Part shown: one piece after another, positions 7,878 through 17,063 of the stretch
Position numbering within the stretch: position 1 is the stretch's first letter
Layout of the letters: each line of letters starts with the position of its first letter
Made by a program: the position numbers and the translations under genes
From: Microbacterium sp. AK031
Lineage (GTDB): Bacteria > Actinomycetota > Actinomycetes > Actinomycetales > Microbacteriaceae
NCBI RefSeq assembly: GCF_024807145.1
Contig: NZ_JANUCA010000001.1
Location: 682,001-746,000 of the forward strand
DNA: 64,000 bases
Reading direction: 5' to 3'
The notes under the pieces: generated by a model
What the model was told of the DNA's origin: nothing
Database searches by the model: none
Seen by the model: the letters and a program-made list of their open reading frames with translations, nothing else

Positions 7878-9110
7878 TCACGACCGCAGCGTCATCTCCC
7901 TCAACTGCCTGTTGCGCAGCGGGAACGCCATCATGAGCATGAGCGCGCCTCCGAAGAGGACGAACGGCACCCACGTCGCGGTCACGGATGCGAGGGCGCC
8001 GAAGCCCGCCATCGCCAGCGGCATGAGCACGTCGTCACCAAGCCTCGTGATCGAGCTCATCCGTCCGAGGTACGCAGTGTCGATCGTCGCCGCGAACGTG
8101 GCGCTGAGCAGCACAGAGGCGAAGCCGGCAGTCAGACCGATGACGAAGCACCCGATCGCGGCCGCCCACGCGGGACCCACACCGATCAGGATGATTCCTG
8201 CGCCCTGCACGACAAGCGCCCAGAATCCGCCGCGCGCCTCGTGGAGCGGACGCCATCTGGCCACCGAGATCGCGCCGAGCGCCGCACCGAGGCCGATCAG
8301 CGCCTCGAAGAGTCCCACAGCCTGCGCGCCCCAGCCTTCGTCGTGCGCGCGCAGCGCGATTCCGATGCCCGTCGCGGGCCCGACGGCGAGATTCAGTCCG
8401 GACAGGGCGATCACCAGCGTGCGCGTGGTCGGTGCGTCGCGCAGATGCGCGAAGCCGTGCTGGATGCCACGCAGTATGGACTCGCGTGCGGAGCGAGCCA
8501 GGGCGAAGCGGGGTCGCAGGAAGATCGCGATGAAGGCGATCACCAGCGTGAATGTCAGCGCGTTCAGTGACGCGCTCCCGCTCAGCCCCGCGTAGGCGAC
8601 GAGGAACCCGCCGATCGCGGAGCCGCCCATGGTTCCGAGTCGGGTCGCGGTCTGCATGACCGCGCTGTACGACGGCAGGTCCGTCGTGCGCACCAGCTGC
8701 CGACCGATGGTGGCTGCCGAAGGCTCGTAGAATGCGTCGCAGACACCGAACGCGATGGCTGCGAGCAGCAGCACGAGCACCGACGGCGGATGAGCGAGCA
8801 CCCACAGTGCCACGAACACCAGGAGCCCGACCCTCAGCGCGTTGAACAGGATCATGATCGTGCGTGCGTCCGCACGATCGGCCAGCGCCCCGCCGAACAG
8901 CAGGATGACGGCGCGGGGTATCGTTCCTGCTGCGACGATGACGCCTGCGATCGCCGGAGACGTGGTCTGCACCGCCGTCCATGCGAGCGCGATCGTCCAG
9001 ATCGCATCACCGGCATCCGACAGCGCTTTGACGGCGATCCAGGCGTGGACGGTGAAGTCACGTGAGAAACGTGGTGGTTCTCGAAGCTGTTTGGGCTCTG
9101 CGATGCTCAT
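7878..9110 (-). CDS. MFS transporter
   Basis: A 410-aa polytopic membrane protein with about 10-12 hydrophobic helices and an N-terminal half typical of the enterobactin-exporter (EntS)/MFS_3 type, including GGALADRADART (motif A, residues ~72-84). It would drive substrate efflux by proton antiport; the substrate is not readable. The ATG at 9110 overlaps the TGA of the ArsR gene (ATGA), so the two are translated as a coupled pair. A much longer in-frame N-terminus over arsR is rejected. Confidence 0.9.
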   Translation of the reverse strand: MSIAEPKQLREPPRFSRDFTVHAWIAVKALSDAGDAIWTIALAWTAVQTTSPAIAGVIVAAGTIPRAVILLFGGALADRADARTIMILFNALRVGLLVFVALWVLAHPPSVLVLLLAAIAFGVCDAFYEPSAATIGRQLVRTTDLPSYSAVMQTATRLGTMGGSAIGGFLVAYAGLSGSASLNALTFTLVIAFIAIFLRPRFALARSARESILRGIQHGFAHLRDAPTTRTLVIALSGLNLAVGPATGIGIALRAHDEGWGAQAVGLFEALIGLGAALGAISVARWRPLHEARGGFWALVVQGAGIILIGVGPAWAAAIGCFVIGLTAGFASVLLSATFAATIDTAYLGRMSSITRLGDDVLMPLAMAGFGALASVTATWVPFVLFGGALMLMMAFPLRNRQLREMTLRS

Positions 9111-9661
9111 GGCGTCGTCGGGAACCCGTGTGCGAAGACGAAGACCGGACGGCGTGCTGCACCGTCGTCGGTGTCGATACCCGCCCGCCAGGCATCGACT
9201 GTCGTGCGAAGAGCCTCCGAGAGCGTCGCGAGTTCCTCCGCCGTCGCCCAGGTGAACGTGTCGATGCTGAATGCGGCGCGTGACCACTCCGGAGCTCGCC
9301 GCTGTGGCTTGCTGCTGTGCCACCCTTTCAGCCGTTGCAGCTGCGTGGAGATGTTCGTGCGCTCGGCCTCGCGCGCCAGCAGGGCGTCCGAGGGCGAGTC
9401 CCCGAAGTCATCGACGGACCAGGTGAAGCCACGACGCGCCGGCTTCCACCAGCTCGTTCGCTTGTCCTCGTTCGGGTCGTCGGCGCGCTCCACGATGCCT
9501 GCGCGCTCCAGCATCCGCAGATGATGACTGATGCTGCCGACCTGCTGGTCCAAGGCGCGAGCCAGGGTGGTCACCTGGCTCGCGCCGTAGAGGCCGAGGT
9601 AGTCGACGATCCGTCGGCGTACGGGGTGGTGCACAGCGGTGATGGCCTGGATCTCTTCCAT
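9107..9661 (-). CDS. ArsR-family winged-helix transcriptional regulator
   Basis: A 184-aa regulator whose N-terminal winged helix-turn-helix spans residues ~10-75 (TTLARALDQQVGSISHHLRMLERAGIVER). The C-terminal half (~90-184) is helical and resembles Micrococcales regulators paired with MFS pumps. No Cys cluster for metal sensing is visible. The -10 hexamer TAGCGT (9669-9674 on the minus strand) ends 7 bases before the ATG, so the mRNA is probably leaderless. It likely controls its own operon, including the MFS transporter. Confidence 0.9.
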   Translation of the reverse strand: MEEIQAITAVHHPVRRRIVDYLGLYGASQVTTLARALDQQVGSISHHLRMLERAGIVERADDPNEDKRTSWWKPARRGFTWSVDDFGDSPSDALLAREAERTNISTQLQRLKGWHSSKPQRRAPEWSRAAFSIDTFTWATAEELATLSEALRTTVDAWRAGIDTDDGAARRPVFVFAHGFPTTP

Positions 9662-9720
9662 GCCACCAACGCTATGAGCGGTCAGCGATCTTCACAAGAG
9701 TTCTTGTATACCCCGGAAAA

Positions 9721-10782
9721 TCAGGGAGTTTGGCGTTCCTTACGACCGCGGCGCTGACGCCGGATCAACCAGATCACGAGTACGACGGAGCCAGCGACGA
9801 CAAGCCAGGGGAGGAGGAAGCCGATAGTGATCACGAGAGCGTTCAGCGAGACGATCAGGCCGTTCCATCCCGCGAGGAGCCCATCCCCGAAACCGTCCGG
9901 CTCGGGCGTGGTCGCCGATGCCTCGGGGGTGAGCTGCACTTGCAGCGACGACATGGCGACCTGATCCTCGAGCGCGGCGAGCTGCTGCTCGTAGGACTCG
10001 AGCTGGGCCTGCCGATCCGTCAACGCGATCTCCGCTTCGATCAGCTCGGACACACTGCCCGACTGCGACATCAGCTCCGTGAGCCGGGCGACCGACGCGC
10101 GCGTCGCCTCCACTCGGGCACGCAGGTCGATCGCTGTCGATGTGACGTCCTGCTTGGACAGCGACGACGAGTCGACCACTCCGATGTCAGCGAGATCATC
10201 GATGACGCCGGTGAGATCGGCGGAAGGCACACGGATGCTGATCCAGCCGTAGCCGGCTTCTGGTTGGTCCGGCAGGCTCATGTCGGCGGCCATCGGCTCT
10301 GCGGAGACATCTGTGCTCTCGACATAACCGCCACGCGCCTCTGCGAGTGCGGCGATTTCGTCGACGGCACCGGCGATATCGCCGACGCGCACTGTGGCCT
10401 GGGCACTCGCGATGATCTCGCGGTCGGCGCTGTCGACGTCGGCACCCACCACCGAAGAGGATGCGTCGTCGACGCTCTCCGGCACCGCCATGTCGCCGCC
10501 GGTCCGGTCAGCGAGGCCCACGACGCTGCCACCACCATCGACGGTGGAGACGCCGACGGTGTTGAGCAGGGGAGGAGTGATGAGTATGCCGGCGACGAAG
10601 GCTGCGGCGATCCCGACGCCCGTCAGCCATCCGCGCCGCCGGCTCTTCCTCTGAACCGGATGCTGCTCGGGCGAACGCTCGCGCGCGATGTCCTCGAACA
10701 CGGCATGTTCGATGCGCTCGATGCTCGTCTGGGACAGTTCGGGCAGCGCTGCCGCAGAACCCGTGGATGTCTGGTCGTTCAT
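9721..10782 (-). CDS. DUF4349-domain membrane protein, putative anti-sigma factor
   Basis: A 353-aa protein with a cytoplasmic N-terminal region (~1-48), a transmembrane helix (~50-72), a long extracytoplasmic domain and a second C-terminal helix (~315-340) ending in a basic tail. The outer domain (~115-300) fits DUF4349, including REIIASAQATVRVGDI and a coiled segment with ALTDRQAQLESYEQQLAALEDQV. The ATG overlaps the sigma-factor stop by 4 bp. An ECF sigma gene followed by such a membrane protein is the usual sigma/anti-sigma layout, but no ZAS zinc motif is visible, so this role is inferred from context. Confidence 0.8.
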   Translation of the reverse strand: MNDQTSTGSAAALPELSQTSIERIEHAVFEDIARERSPEQHPVQRKSRRRGWLTGVGIAAAFVAGILITPPLLNTVGVSTVDGGGSVVGLADRTGGDMAVPESVDDASSSVVGADVDSADREIIASAQATVRVGDIAGAVDEIAALAEARGGYVESTDVSAEPMAADMSLPDQPEAGYGWISIRVPSADLTGVIDDLADIGVVDSSSLSKQDVTSTAIDLRARVEATRASVARLTELMSQSGSVSELIEAEIALTDRQAQLESYEQQLAALEDQVAMSSLQVQLTPEASATTPEPDGFGDGLLAGWNGLIVSLNALVITIGFLLPWLVVAGSVVLVIWLIRRQRRGRKERQTP

Positions 10783-11357
10783 GCGTCTCTCGCTTCTTCC
10801 TCGACAGCGCCCCGCAACTGCGTGCGCACCCGTGAGAGACGGTTCCGAACGACGCCATGGCTGATTCCGAGTTCGTCAGCCGCGGCCTGGTAGGCGTAGC
10901 CCTCCGTGGCACACAATCGGAAGACCTCCCGATCCAGCGCACTGAGCGCGCCGATCTCGGCCGTGATCCGCTCCGCCAGCGCTGCGGAGATGACCTGCTC
11001 CTCGACGCTGACGGTGTCGGCGAGGTCATCGTCTGCGGCTTCCGTCGTATGCGCCTGCTCGCGACGCCGCTGGCGAAGACGGTTCGCCGCCTGGAAGCGG
11101 CAGATCGTCGCCAGCCACGGCAGAGCCGATGCTCCGACGAGCTGCAGTCCAGGCAGTTTGCGCCAGGCGACGACGAACGTCTCCTGCGTCACGTCTTCGG
11201 CGTCGGCTGCTGACCCAAGGATGCCGTGGGCGATCCAGTACACAGGGCGAACATGCACACGGTAGAGCGCGCGGAACGCGCCCTCATCACCGGACGCGGC
11301 GCGCGCCACCCAGTCCTGGTCCTCGGACCGCTCTTGGTCTTCGACAAGCTCAGACAT
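10779..11357 (-). CDS. ECF-type RNA polymerase sigma factor
   Basis: A 192-aa sigma factor of the extracytoplasmic-function group with only regions 2 and 4. Region 2 (~20-90) includes FRALYRVHVRPVYWIAHGILG and DAEDVTQETFVVAWRKL, and region 4 (~130-180) includes LSALDREVFRLC and the helix-turn-helix AADELGISHGVVRNRLSRVR. The ATG at 11357 is chosen because GGAGCAGG precedes it; a further upstream ATG is possible. It is coupled to the DUF4349 gene, which may hold it inactive at the membrane. Confidence 0.92.
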   Translation of the reverse strand: MSELVEDQERSEDQDWVARAASGDEGAFRALYRVHVRPVYWIAHGILGSAADAEDVTQETFVVAWRKLPGLQLVGASALPWLATICRFQAANRLRQRRREQAHTTEAADDDLADTVSVEEQVISAALAERITAEIGALSALDREVFRLCATEGYAYQAAADELGISHGVVRNRLSRVRTQLRGAVEEEARDA

Positions 11358-11584
11358 CCTGCTCCGTTCGGTGTCTCTCACCAGAGAAGTGTCAGGAGAT
11401 GCCCCATCGTCTCAGATCGATGTCGAATCTGCTCAGCGACGACTCACCTCGACTGTTTCGCCCTGCCTCGGAAGCTCCGGTAACATCGGTTCAGCGAGAG
11501 GGAGTATCCCGAGTTCACGCGATCGTCATCACGAGCACCGACAATGCTGCTCCGGGCGCGTGACGCACTCAGTGCGGGGAGAGA

Positions 11585-11615
11585 CTTTCGATCTATTCCC
11601 GACCTCTCTCGAAAG
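11585..11615 (+). promoter_or_regulatory. Structured leader upstream of terC
   Basis: CTTTCGA (11585-11591) can pair with TCGAAAG (11609-11615), and alternative pairings exist between GAGAG (11579-11583) and CTCTC (11606-11610) and around 11565-11575. The structures sit just before a TTG start. Manganese-sensing yybP-ykoY riboswitches are known upstream of terC genes, but I cannot align the conserved core here. Confidence 0.3.
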
Positions 11616-11628
11616 GTGCTGAGCGCCC

Positions 11629-12645
11629 TTGAACATCCCTGTCTGGTTCGAGATCACCGCCCTGGTGGTGCTCGTCCTCATCCTCATCGGCGACCTGCTG
11701 CTCGTCCGGTTGCGTCCCCACATCCCGTCGACGAAGGAATCCAGCCTCTGGGTGGCGTTCTACGTCGGCCTCGCGCTGATCTTCGCCGTACTGCTGTACT
11801 TCGTCGCCGGCGGCCAGTTCGCGGGCGAGTTCCTCACCGGTTGGGCGCTCGAATACAGCCTGTCGATCGACAACCTCTTCGTTTTCGTGCTGATCATGGC
11901 GCAGTTCTCCGTCCCGCGTCGCCTGCAGCAGCAGGTGCTCATGGTGGGCATCATCATTGCGCTCGTCCTGCGCGGGCTGTTCATCCTCGCCGGGGTCGCG
12001 ATCATCGAGAACTTCTCGCCGATCTTCTACATCTTCGGCGCGTTCCTGATCTGGACCGCGGTCCGTCAGGCCATGCCAGAGGGTGATCACGAGGGCGAAG
12101 CGAAACGAGAGAACTTCATCGTTCGCCTCCTGCGTCGTCGGATCGACATAAGCGAGGAGTACGACGAGGGCAAGCTCCGCACCGTCGTCGAGGGCAGGCG
12201 CATGTGGACGCCGATGATCATCGTCTTCGTCGCGATCGGCGTGACCGACCTCATGTTCGCGATCGACTCGATCCCCGCGATCTTCAGCATCACCCACAAC
12301 AGCTTCCTGGTCTTCACCGCGAACATCTTCGCGCTGATGGGCCTGCGCCAGCTGTACTTCCTGCTCGGCGATCTGTTGGACCGCCTCCGCTACCTCCACT
12401 ACGGCATCGCCGTCATCCTCGGCTTCATCGGCGTGAAGCTGATCCTGCACGCCATGCATGTCAATGAACTGCCCTTCATCAACGGCGGACAGCACATCGA
12501 GTGGGCACCGGACATCCCGATCTGGCTGTCATTGACGGTCATCGTGGCGTCGATGGGCGTCGCGACGATCGCGAGCCTCGTCGCCTCCTCGAACGAGAGG
12601 CGTCGCGCACCGGAGGAACTGCATCCGGAGCCTCCCACGCACTGA
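11629..12645 (+). CDS. TerC/Alx-family integral membrane protein
   Basis: A 338-aa protein with about nine hydrophobic helices. EYSLSIDNLFVF (residues ~76-87) and TDLMFAIDSIPAIFSIT (~205-221) are the paired conserved acidic motifs of the TerC family, members of which have been linked to Mn2+ export and metalation of secreted proteins. The start is the TTG at 11629, since no ATG or GTG fits the family N-terminus; AAAGG lies somewhat far upstream. The C-terminus is a charged cytoplasmic tail. It stands alone between the sigma operon and leuCD. Confidence 0.9.
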   Translation: MNIPVWFEITALVVLVLILIGDLLLVRLRPHIPSTKESSLWVAFYVGLALIFAVLLYFVAGGQFAGEFLTGWALEYSLSIDNLFVFVLIMAQFSVPRRLQQQVLMVGIIIALVLRGLFILAGVAIIENFSPIFYIFGAFLIWTAVRQAMPEGDHEGEAKRENFIVRLLRRRIDISEEYDEGKLRTVVEGRRMWTPMIIVFVAIGVTDLMFAIDSIPAIFSITHNSFLVFTANIFALMGLRQLYFLLGDLLDRLRYLHYGIAVILGFIGVKLILHAMHVNELPFINGGQHIEWAPDIPIWLSLTVIVASMGVATIASLVASSNERRRAPEELHPEPPTH

Positions 12646-12678
12646 TCGCCCTCGACACGACCACCCGCCGCTGCGGTG

Positions 12679-12684
12679 TAAACT
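12679..12684 (+). promoter_or_regulatory. -10 element of the leu leader transcript
   Basis: TAAACT ends 7 bases before the ATG of the 16-codon leader peptide, so that peptide would be translated from a leaderless mRNA end. No convincing -35 is visible. Confidence 0.5.
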
Positions 12685-12691
12685 GACCGGC

Positions 12692-12742
12692 ATGCGGCGG
12701 GTGTTCCTTCTCCTTAGTGGCCGCGACGAGACCTCGAACTAG
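12692..12742 (+). CDS. Leucine-rich leader peptide of leuCD
   Basis: A 16-codon [19 protein letters not shown], with three consecutive leucine codons (CTT CTC CTT at 12707-12715). CTT is rare in this GC-rich genome, which would make translation sensitive to charged tRNA-Leu. It starts right after a -10 element and lies upstream of the leucine-biosynthesis genes leuCD, the expected place for a leucine attenuator. The stop lies inside the loop of a strong hairpin. The codon run and hairpin are seen directly; the regulatory role is inference from known amino-acid leader peptides. Confidence 0.65.
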   Translation: MRRVFLLLSGRDETSN

Positions 12743-12789
12743 GCCTTCCTCGTCGCGGAGTCCAGTGTGGCCGACCACCGACTTCTGGA
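12721..12789 (+). promoter_or_regulatory. Leader hairpins of the leuCD attenuator
   Basis: Stem A is a perfect 10-bp pairing of CCGCGACGAG (12721-12730) with CTCGTCGCGG (12749-12758). A second hairpin pairs TCCAG (12761-12765) with CTGGA (12785-12789) and contains GTGG-CCGA-CCAC; it would hide the leuC ribosome binding site GGAG (12787-12790). A ribosome stalled on the leucine codons would cover the 5' arm of stem A. Confidence 0.55.
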
Positions 12790-12798
12790 GATAAAGAC

Positions 12799-14256
12799 AT
12801 GACCTCAGCTGCCCCCACTGGCTCTTCGAGTCCTCGCACGCTCGCCGAGAAGGTCTGGGATGACCATCTCGTCGTGAAGGGCGAGAACGGCGAACCGGAT
12901 CTCATCTACATCGACCTGCACCTCGTGCACGAGGTGACGAGTCCGCAAGCGTTCGACGGACTGCGTGCAGAGGGTCGGCCGCTGCGCAGAGTCGATCTGA
13001 CGATCGCGACCGAAGACCACAACACTCCGACGCTTGACATCGACAAACCGATCGCCGACCTCACCAGCCGCACACAGATCGAGACGCTGCGTCGCAACGC
13101 CGCGGATTTCGGCGTGCGCATCCACTCTCTGGGCGACGCGGAACAGGGCATCGTGCACGTGGTCGGGCCGCAGCTGGGTCTGACCATGCCCGGTATCACC
13201 GTCGTCTGCGGCGACTCGCACACCTCGACGCACGGCGCCTTCGGCGCTATGGCGTTCGGTATCGGCACCAGTGAGGTCGAGCACGTCATGGCGACACAGA
13301 CGCTGCCGCTCAAGCCGTTCAAGACGATGGCGATCACGGTCGAGGGCGAGATCAAGCCCGGCGTGAGCGCGAAGGACATCATCCTCGCCGTGATCTCGAA
13401 GATCGGAACAGGCGGCGGTCAGGGCTACGTGCTCGAGTTCCGCGGCAGCGCCATCCGCGCCCTCTCGATGGAGGGACGCATGACGATCTGCAACATGTCG
13501 ATCGAGGCAGGTGCTCGTGCAGGCATGGTCGCGCCGGATGAGATCACCTTCGAGTACCTGAAGGGACGTGCGCACGCGCCGGAAGGACAGGACTGGGACG
13601 ATGCCGTCGACTACTGGCGCACGCTCCCCACCGACGACGGAGCCGTCTTTGACGCCGAGGTGCTGATCGATGCGAACCAGCTTGAGCCGTTCGTGACCTG
13701 GGGCACCAACCCGGGGCAGGGGAGCTCGCTCTCGTCGTCTGTGCCTGACCCGGCCGACATCTCAGATCCCAACGAGCGCGTCGCCGCCGAGCGTGCGCTG
13801 GAGTACATGGATCTCACGCCGGGCACCCCGCTGAAGGACGTGCCGGTGGATGCCGTGTTCATGGGGTCCTGCACGAACAGCCGCATAGAAGACCTGCGCG
13901 CGTTCGCATCCGTCATCAAGGGTCGCAAGAAGGCCGACGGCGTCCGCGTCATGGTGGTTCCAGGCTCCGCACGGGTGCGTCTGGAGGCCGAGGCGGAGGG
14001 CATCGACCAGATCGTCAAGGACTTCGGTGCGGAGTGGCGCTTCGCCGGCTGCTCGATGTGCCTCGGCATGAATCCGGATCAGCTGGCACCGGGGGAGCGC
14101 TGCGCATCCACGTCGAACCGCAACTTCGAAGGGCGCCAGGGCAAGGGCGGCCGAACCCACCTCGTCTCACCGCTCGTCGCGGCGGCGACCGCGGTGCGCG
14201 GCACGCTGTCGAGCCCGAGCGACCTGGAATCCGCACGTGAGCTGGTAGGAGCCTGA
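12799..14256 (+). CDS. leuC: 3-isopropylmalate dehydratase large subunit
   Basis: A 485-aa aconitase-family subunit that, with LeuD, isomerises 2-isopropylmalate to 3-isopropylmalate in leucine synthesis. The [4Fe-4S] ligands are visible in [10 protein letters not shown] (residue ~356) and CSMCLGMN (~417-424), and [15 protein letters not shown] (~136) is a conserved active-site segment. GGAGATAAAG precedes the ATG. It is followed 2 bp later by leuD, forming an operon probably controlled by the leader peptide. Confidence 0.97.
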   Translation: MTSAAPTGSSSPRTLAEKVWDDHLVVKGENGEPDLIYIDLHLVHEVTSPQAFDGLRAEGRPLRRVDLTIATEDHNTPTLDIDKPIADLTSRTQIETLRRNAADFGVRIHSLGDAEQGIVHVVGPQLGLTMPGITVVCGDSHTSTHGAFGAMAFGIGTSEVEHVMATQTLPLKPFKTMAITVEGEIKPGVSAKDIILAVISKIGTGGGQGYVLEFRGSAIRALSMEGRMTICNMSIEAGARAGMVAPDEITFEYLKGRAHAPEGQDWDDAVDYWRTLPTDDGAVFDAEVLIDANQLEPFVTWGTNPGQGSSLSSSVPDPADISDPNERVAAERALEYMDLTPGTPLKDVPVDAVFMGSCTNSRIEDLRAFASVIKGRKKADGVRVMVVPGSARVRLEAEAEGIDQIVKDFGAEWRFAGCSMCLGMNPDQLAPGERCASTSNRNFEGRQGKGGRTHLVSPLVAAATAVRGTLSSPSDLESARELVGA

Positions 14257-14258
14257 TC

Positions 14259-14855
14259 ATGGAGAAATTCATCACACACACCGGCATCGCCGCTCCGCTG
14301 AAGCGATCGAATGTCGACACGGACCAGATCATCCCTGCCGTGTTCCTGAAACGCGTCACGAAGACCGGATTCGAGGACGCACTGTTCCACGCGTGGCGTC
14401 AGGACCCGGATTTCGTCCTGAACCAGCCGGCTTTCCAAGGCGCGTCCGTGCTGGTCACAGGGCCTGACTTCGGCACTGGATCCAGCCGTGAGCACGCCGT
14501 CTGGGCGCTCCGCGACTTCGGTTTCAAGGTCGTCCTGAGCACGCGTTTCGGTGACATCTTCCGCGGCAACTCCGGCAAGCAGGGCCTGCTGGCAGCGACC
14601 ATCTCCGAGGCTGATCTCGACAGTATCTGGGCAGAGATCGATGTGAATCCCGGTGCTGAGATCACCGTCGATCTCGAGGCGCGCACCGCCACTATCGGCG
14701 ATCTCCGAGCCGCCATCGAGATCGACGATTACACTAGATGGCGGCTCCTCGAAGGGCTCGATGACATCGGGCTCACACTGCGCAACGAGGACAAGATCGC
14801 GCAGTTCGAGGCCCGCCGCGAGTCGTGGCGGCCACGTACGCTCCCTGTCCGCTGA
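14259..14855 (+). CDS. leuD: 3-isopropylmalate dehydratase small subunit
   Basis: A 198-aa swivel-domain partner of Leu[15 protein letters not shown] near residue 18 and [13 protein letters not shown] near residue 72 are the family signatures, the latter contacting substrate. It starts 2 bp after leuC ends and has the normal family length. The two subunits must form a heterodimer for leucine synthesis. Confidence 0.97.
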   Translation: MEKFITHTGIAAPLKRSNVDTDQIIPAVFLKRVTKTGFEDALFHAWRQDPDFVLNQPAFQGASVLVTGPDFGTGSSREHAVWALRDFGFKVVLSTRFGDIFRGNSGKQGLLAATISEADLDSIWAEIDVNPGAEITVDLEARTATIGDLRAAIEIDDYTRWRLLEGLDDIGLTLRNEDKIAQFEARRESWRPRTLPVR

Positions 14856-14934
14856 CACCGAGCGCAACGTGAGCCTGGGGCATCCGCTCCAGCGGCTGAC
14901 GCCGCGTCCATGACCATGAAGTGAGGCTCCTCGA

Positions 14935-16302
14935 ATGACGACAACCGTGCGCGCTGACCTTCCGGAGGGAGTTCCCGCTTTGACCGGAGACGTGCTGGCT
15001 ATCCGAGGCGGAAGGCCGCTGCGCGGCCGCGTCGATGTGAAGGGCGCGAAGAACCTCGCCACCAAGGCGATGGTCGCATCGCTCCTCGGCGAGGACGCCA
15101 GCATGCTGCGCGACGTGCCGGGCATCAGCGATGTCGCCGTCGTGCGCTCGCTGCTCGAAGTGCACGGCGTTCGCGTCAGTGAGGGAGACGAGGCCGGCTC
15201 GCTGGTCTTCGACCCGAGCGACGTCGAGTCCGCGCACATGGAGGAGATCGACGCGCACGCAGGCGCCTCTCGCATCCCGATCCTGTTCTGCGGTCCGCTG
15301 CTGCATCGTCTCGGTCAGGCGTTCATCCCCGATCTCGGTGGCTGCCGCATCGGCGACCGCCCGATCGATTTCCATCTCGATGCCCTCCGCAAGTTCGGCG
15401 CGATCGTGGAGAAGCTGCCCAGCGGCATCCGGCTTTCGACCCAGGGCGGGCGCCTGCACGGCGCGAACATCCACCTGCCGTACCCGAGCGTGGGTGCCAC
15501 CGAGCAGGTTCTCCTGACCGCTGTGCGCGCCGAAGGCACCACAGAACTGCGCAACGCAGCCATCGAGCCCGAGATCATGGATCTCATCGCCGTGCTGCAG
15601 AAGATGGGCGCGATCATCTCGTACGAGCCCAACCGCGTGATCCTCATCGAGGGCGTGGAGAAGCTGCGCGGGTACGACCACCGTTCGATCTTCGATCGCA
15701 ACGAGGCCGCATCCTGGGCGTCTGCCGCGCTCGCGACCGACGGCGAGATCTTCGTCGGCGGAGCCAAGCAGCAGGAGATGCTCACGTTCCTCAACGTCTT
15801 CCGCAAGGCCGGCGGCTGGTTCGATGTGAAGGAAGACGGCATCCTGTTCCGTCGCGGCAGCGAACTGCAGCCGGTGGTCGTGGAGACCGACGTGCACCCC
15901 GGATTCATGACGGACTGGCAGCAGCCGCTGGTCGTCGCCCTGACGCAGGCGAAGGGCCGTTCCGTCGTGCACGAGACGGTCTACGAGAACCGGATGGGCT
16001 TCACCGACGCGCTCGTGAAGATGGGCGCCGACATCGTGGTGCACCCGCACGGTCTGCAGGACGGTCCGCGCCGCGTGCCGCGTCGTGAACTGGAACAGGC
16101 CGCGGTCATCACCGGGTCGACTCCGCTGCACGCTGCTGACATCGTGGTTCCGGATCTGCGCGGCGGCTACAGCCACGTGATCGCAGCGCTCACGGCAGAG
16201 GGTGAGTCGAAGGTCTCCGGCGTCGACATCCTCAGCCGTGGGTACGAGAAGTTCCTTGCGAAGCTCGACGCTCTCGGCGCCGACTTCGACGTCGTACGGT
16301 GA
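14935..16302 (+). CDS. murA: UDP-N-acetylglucosamine 1-carboxyvinyltransferase
   Basis: A 455-aa enzyme of the EPSP-synthase fold that adds enolpyruvate to UDP-GlcNAc, the first committed step of peptidoglycan synthesis. KGAKN (K39, N40) is the substrate-binding pair and LGGCRIGDRP carries the catalytic cysteine C137. The enzyme has a ~17-residue N-terminal extension compared with E. coli MurA, as in many actinobacteria. Cys at 137, rather than the Asp of mycobacterial MurA, predicts fosfomycin can bind. It heads a murA-plsC-gpsA-ddl envelope cluster. Confidence 0.96.
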   Translation: MTTTVRADLPEGVPALTGDVLAIRGGRPLRGRVDVKGAKNLATKAMVASLLGEDASMLRDVPGISDVAVVRSLLEVHGVRVSEGDEAGSLVFDPSDVESAHMEEIDAHAGASRIPILFCGPLLHRLGQAFIPDLGGCRIGDRPIDFHLDALRKFGAIVEKLPSGIRLSTQGGRLHGANIHLPYPSVGATEQVLLTAVRAEGTTELRNAAIEPEIMDLIAVLQKMGAIISYEPNRVILIEGVEKLRGYDHRSIFDRNEAASWASAALATDGEIFVGGAKQQEMLTFLNVFRKAGGWFDVKEDGILFRRGSELQPVVVETDVHPGFMTDWQQPLVVALTQAKGRSVVHETVYENRMGFTDALVKMGADIVVHPHGLQDGPRRVPRRELEQAAVITGSTPLHAADIVVPDLRGGYSHVIAALTAEGESKVSGVDILSRGYEKFLAKLDALGADFDVVR

Positions 16303-17063
16303 CAGCCATGGGCTCCCGGTCACCCGAGAAGTCCCGCCCGAGTCCGTTCTGGCCGCTCGCGGCGATCGTCGTGCCTGCAGTCGGCTACCTGGCGAAGATC
16401 GAGATCCGCAACAAGGAGAAACTCCCGGCTAAGGGCGCGTTCGTGCTCGCCCCCAACCACTATTCGGAGTTCGATCCGCTCATCGTGGCTGCAGCAGTGT
16501 GGCGGCTCGGCCGCGCGCCGCGGTTCATGGCGAAGGAGAGCCTGTTCCGCGTCCCTGTTCTGGGCTGGCTGATGCACAAAACCGGGATGGTGCCGGTCAC
16601 GCGGGCGACCTCGGCGGCTGCAGCGAAGCAGACCATCGAGCAGTCGCAGGCACTCGTGAAGAACGAGCGCGGCGTGATCGTCTACCCGGAAGGCACGCTC
16701 ACGCGCGATCCCGATCTGTGGCCCATGCGCGGAAAGTCCGGCGCGGTGCGTCTCGCGCTGGCCGGTGACATCCCCCTCATTCCGATGGCGCAGTGGGGGA
16801 CGCAGCATGTCATGGGCAGATACCAGAAGGGGTTAAGTCTCTGGCCACCGCGCAAGCGTGTGCAGGTGCTCATCGGCGATCCTGTCGACGTCTCCGACTT
16901 GAGCGGTCGCGCAGGGGAGCAGGCAGCGCTGAACGAGGCCACCAATCGGTTGATGAACGCGATCACGGCCCTGCTCGAGGAGCTGCGTGGCGAGAAGGCG
17001 CCTGCGACACGCTGGAATCCCACCGAGCACGGTCAGAGGGAGACAGGACGCCTTGACTCGTAA
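16299..17063 (+). CDS. 1-acyl-sn-glycerol-3-phosphate acyltransferase (PlsC type)
   Basis: A 254-aa membrane-associated acyltransferase that would convert lysophosphatidic acid to phosphatidic acid. NHYSEFDP (residues ~53-60) is the H-x4-D catalytic motif and YPEGTLTRDP (~129-138) is the EGT substrate motif. The N-terminus has a hydrophobic stretch (FWPLAAIVVPAVGYLA). The GTG at 16299 overlaps the murA stop (GTGA); an ATG at 16308 is the alternative. It sits next to gpsA, which supplies the glycerol-3-phosphate backbone of the same pathway. Confidence 0.93.
   Translation: MTAMGSRSPEKSRPSPFWPLAAIVVPAVGYLAKIEIRNKEKLPAKGAFVLAPNHYSEFDPLIVAAAVWRLGRAPRFMAKESLFRVPVLGWLMHKTGMVPVTRATSAAAAKQTIEQSQALVKNERGVIVYPEGTLTRDPDLWPMRGKSGAVRLALAGDIPLIPMAQWGTQHVMGRYQKGLSLWPPRKRVQVLIGDPVDVSDLSGRAGEQAALNEATNRLMNAITALLEELRGEKAPATRWNPTEHGQRETGRLDS

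Noticed and set aside
14773-16323. 516-codon minus-strand frame over murA
   Set aside because: Antisense shadow of murA with no motif or start signal.
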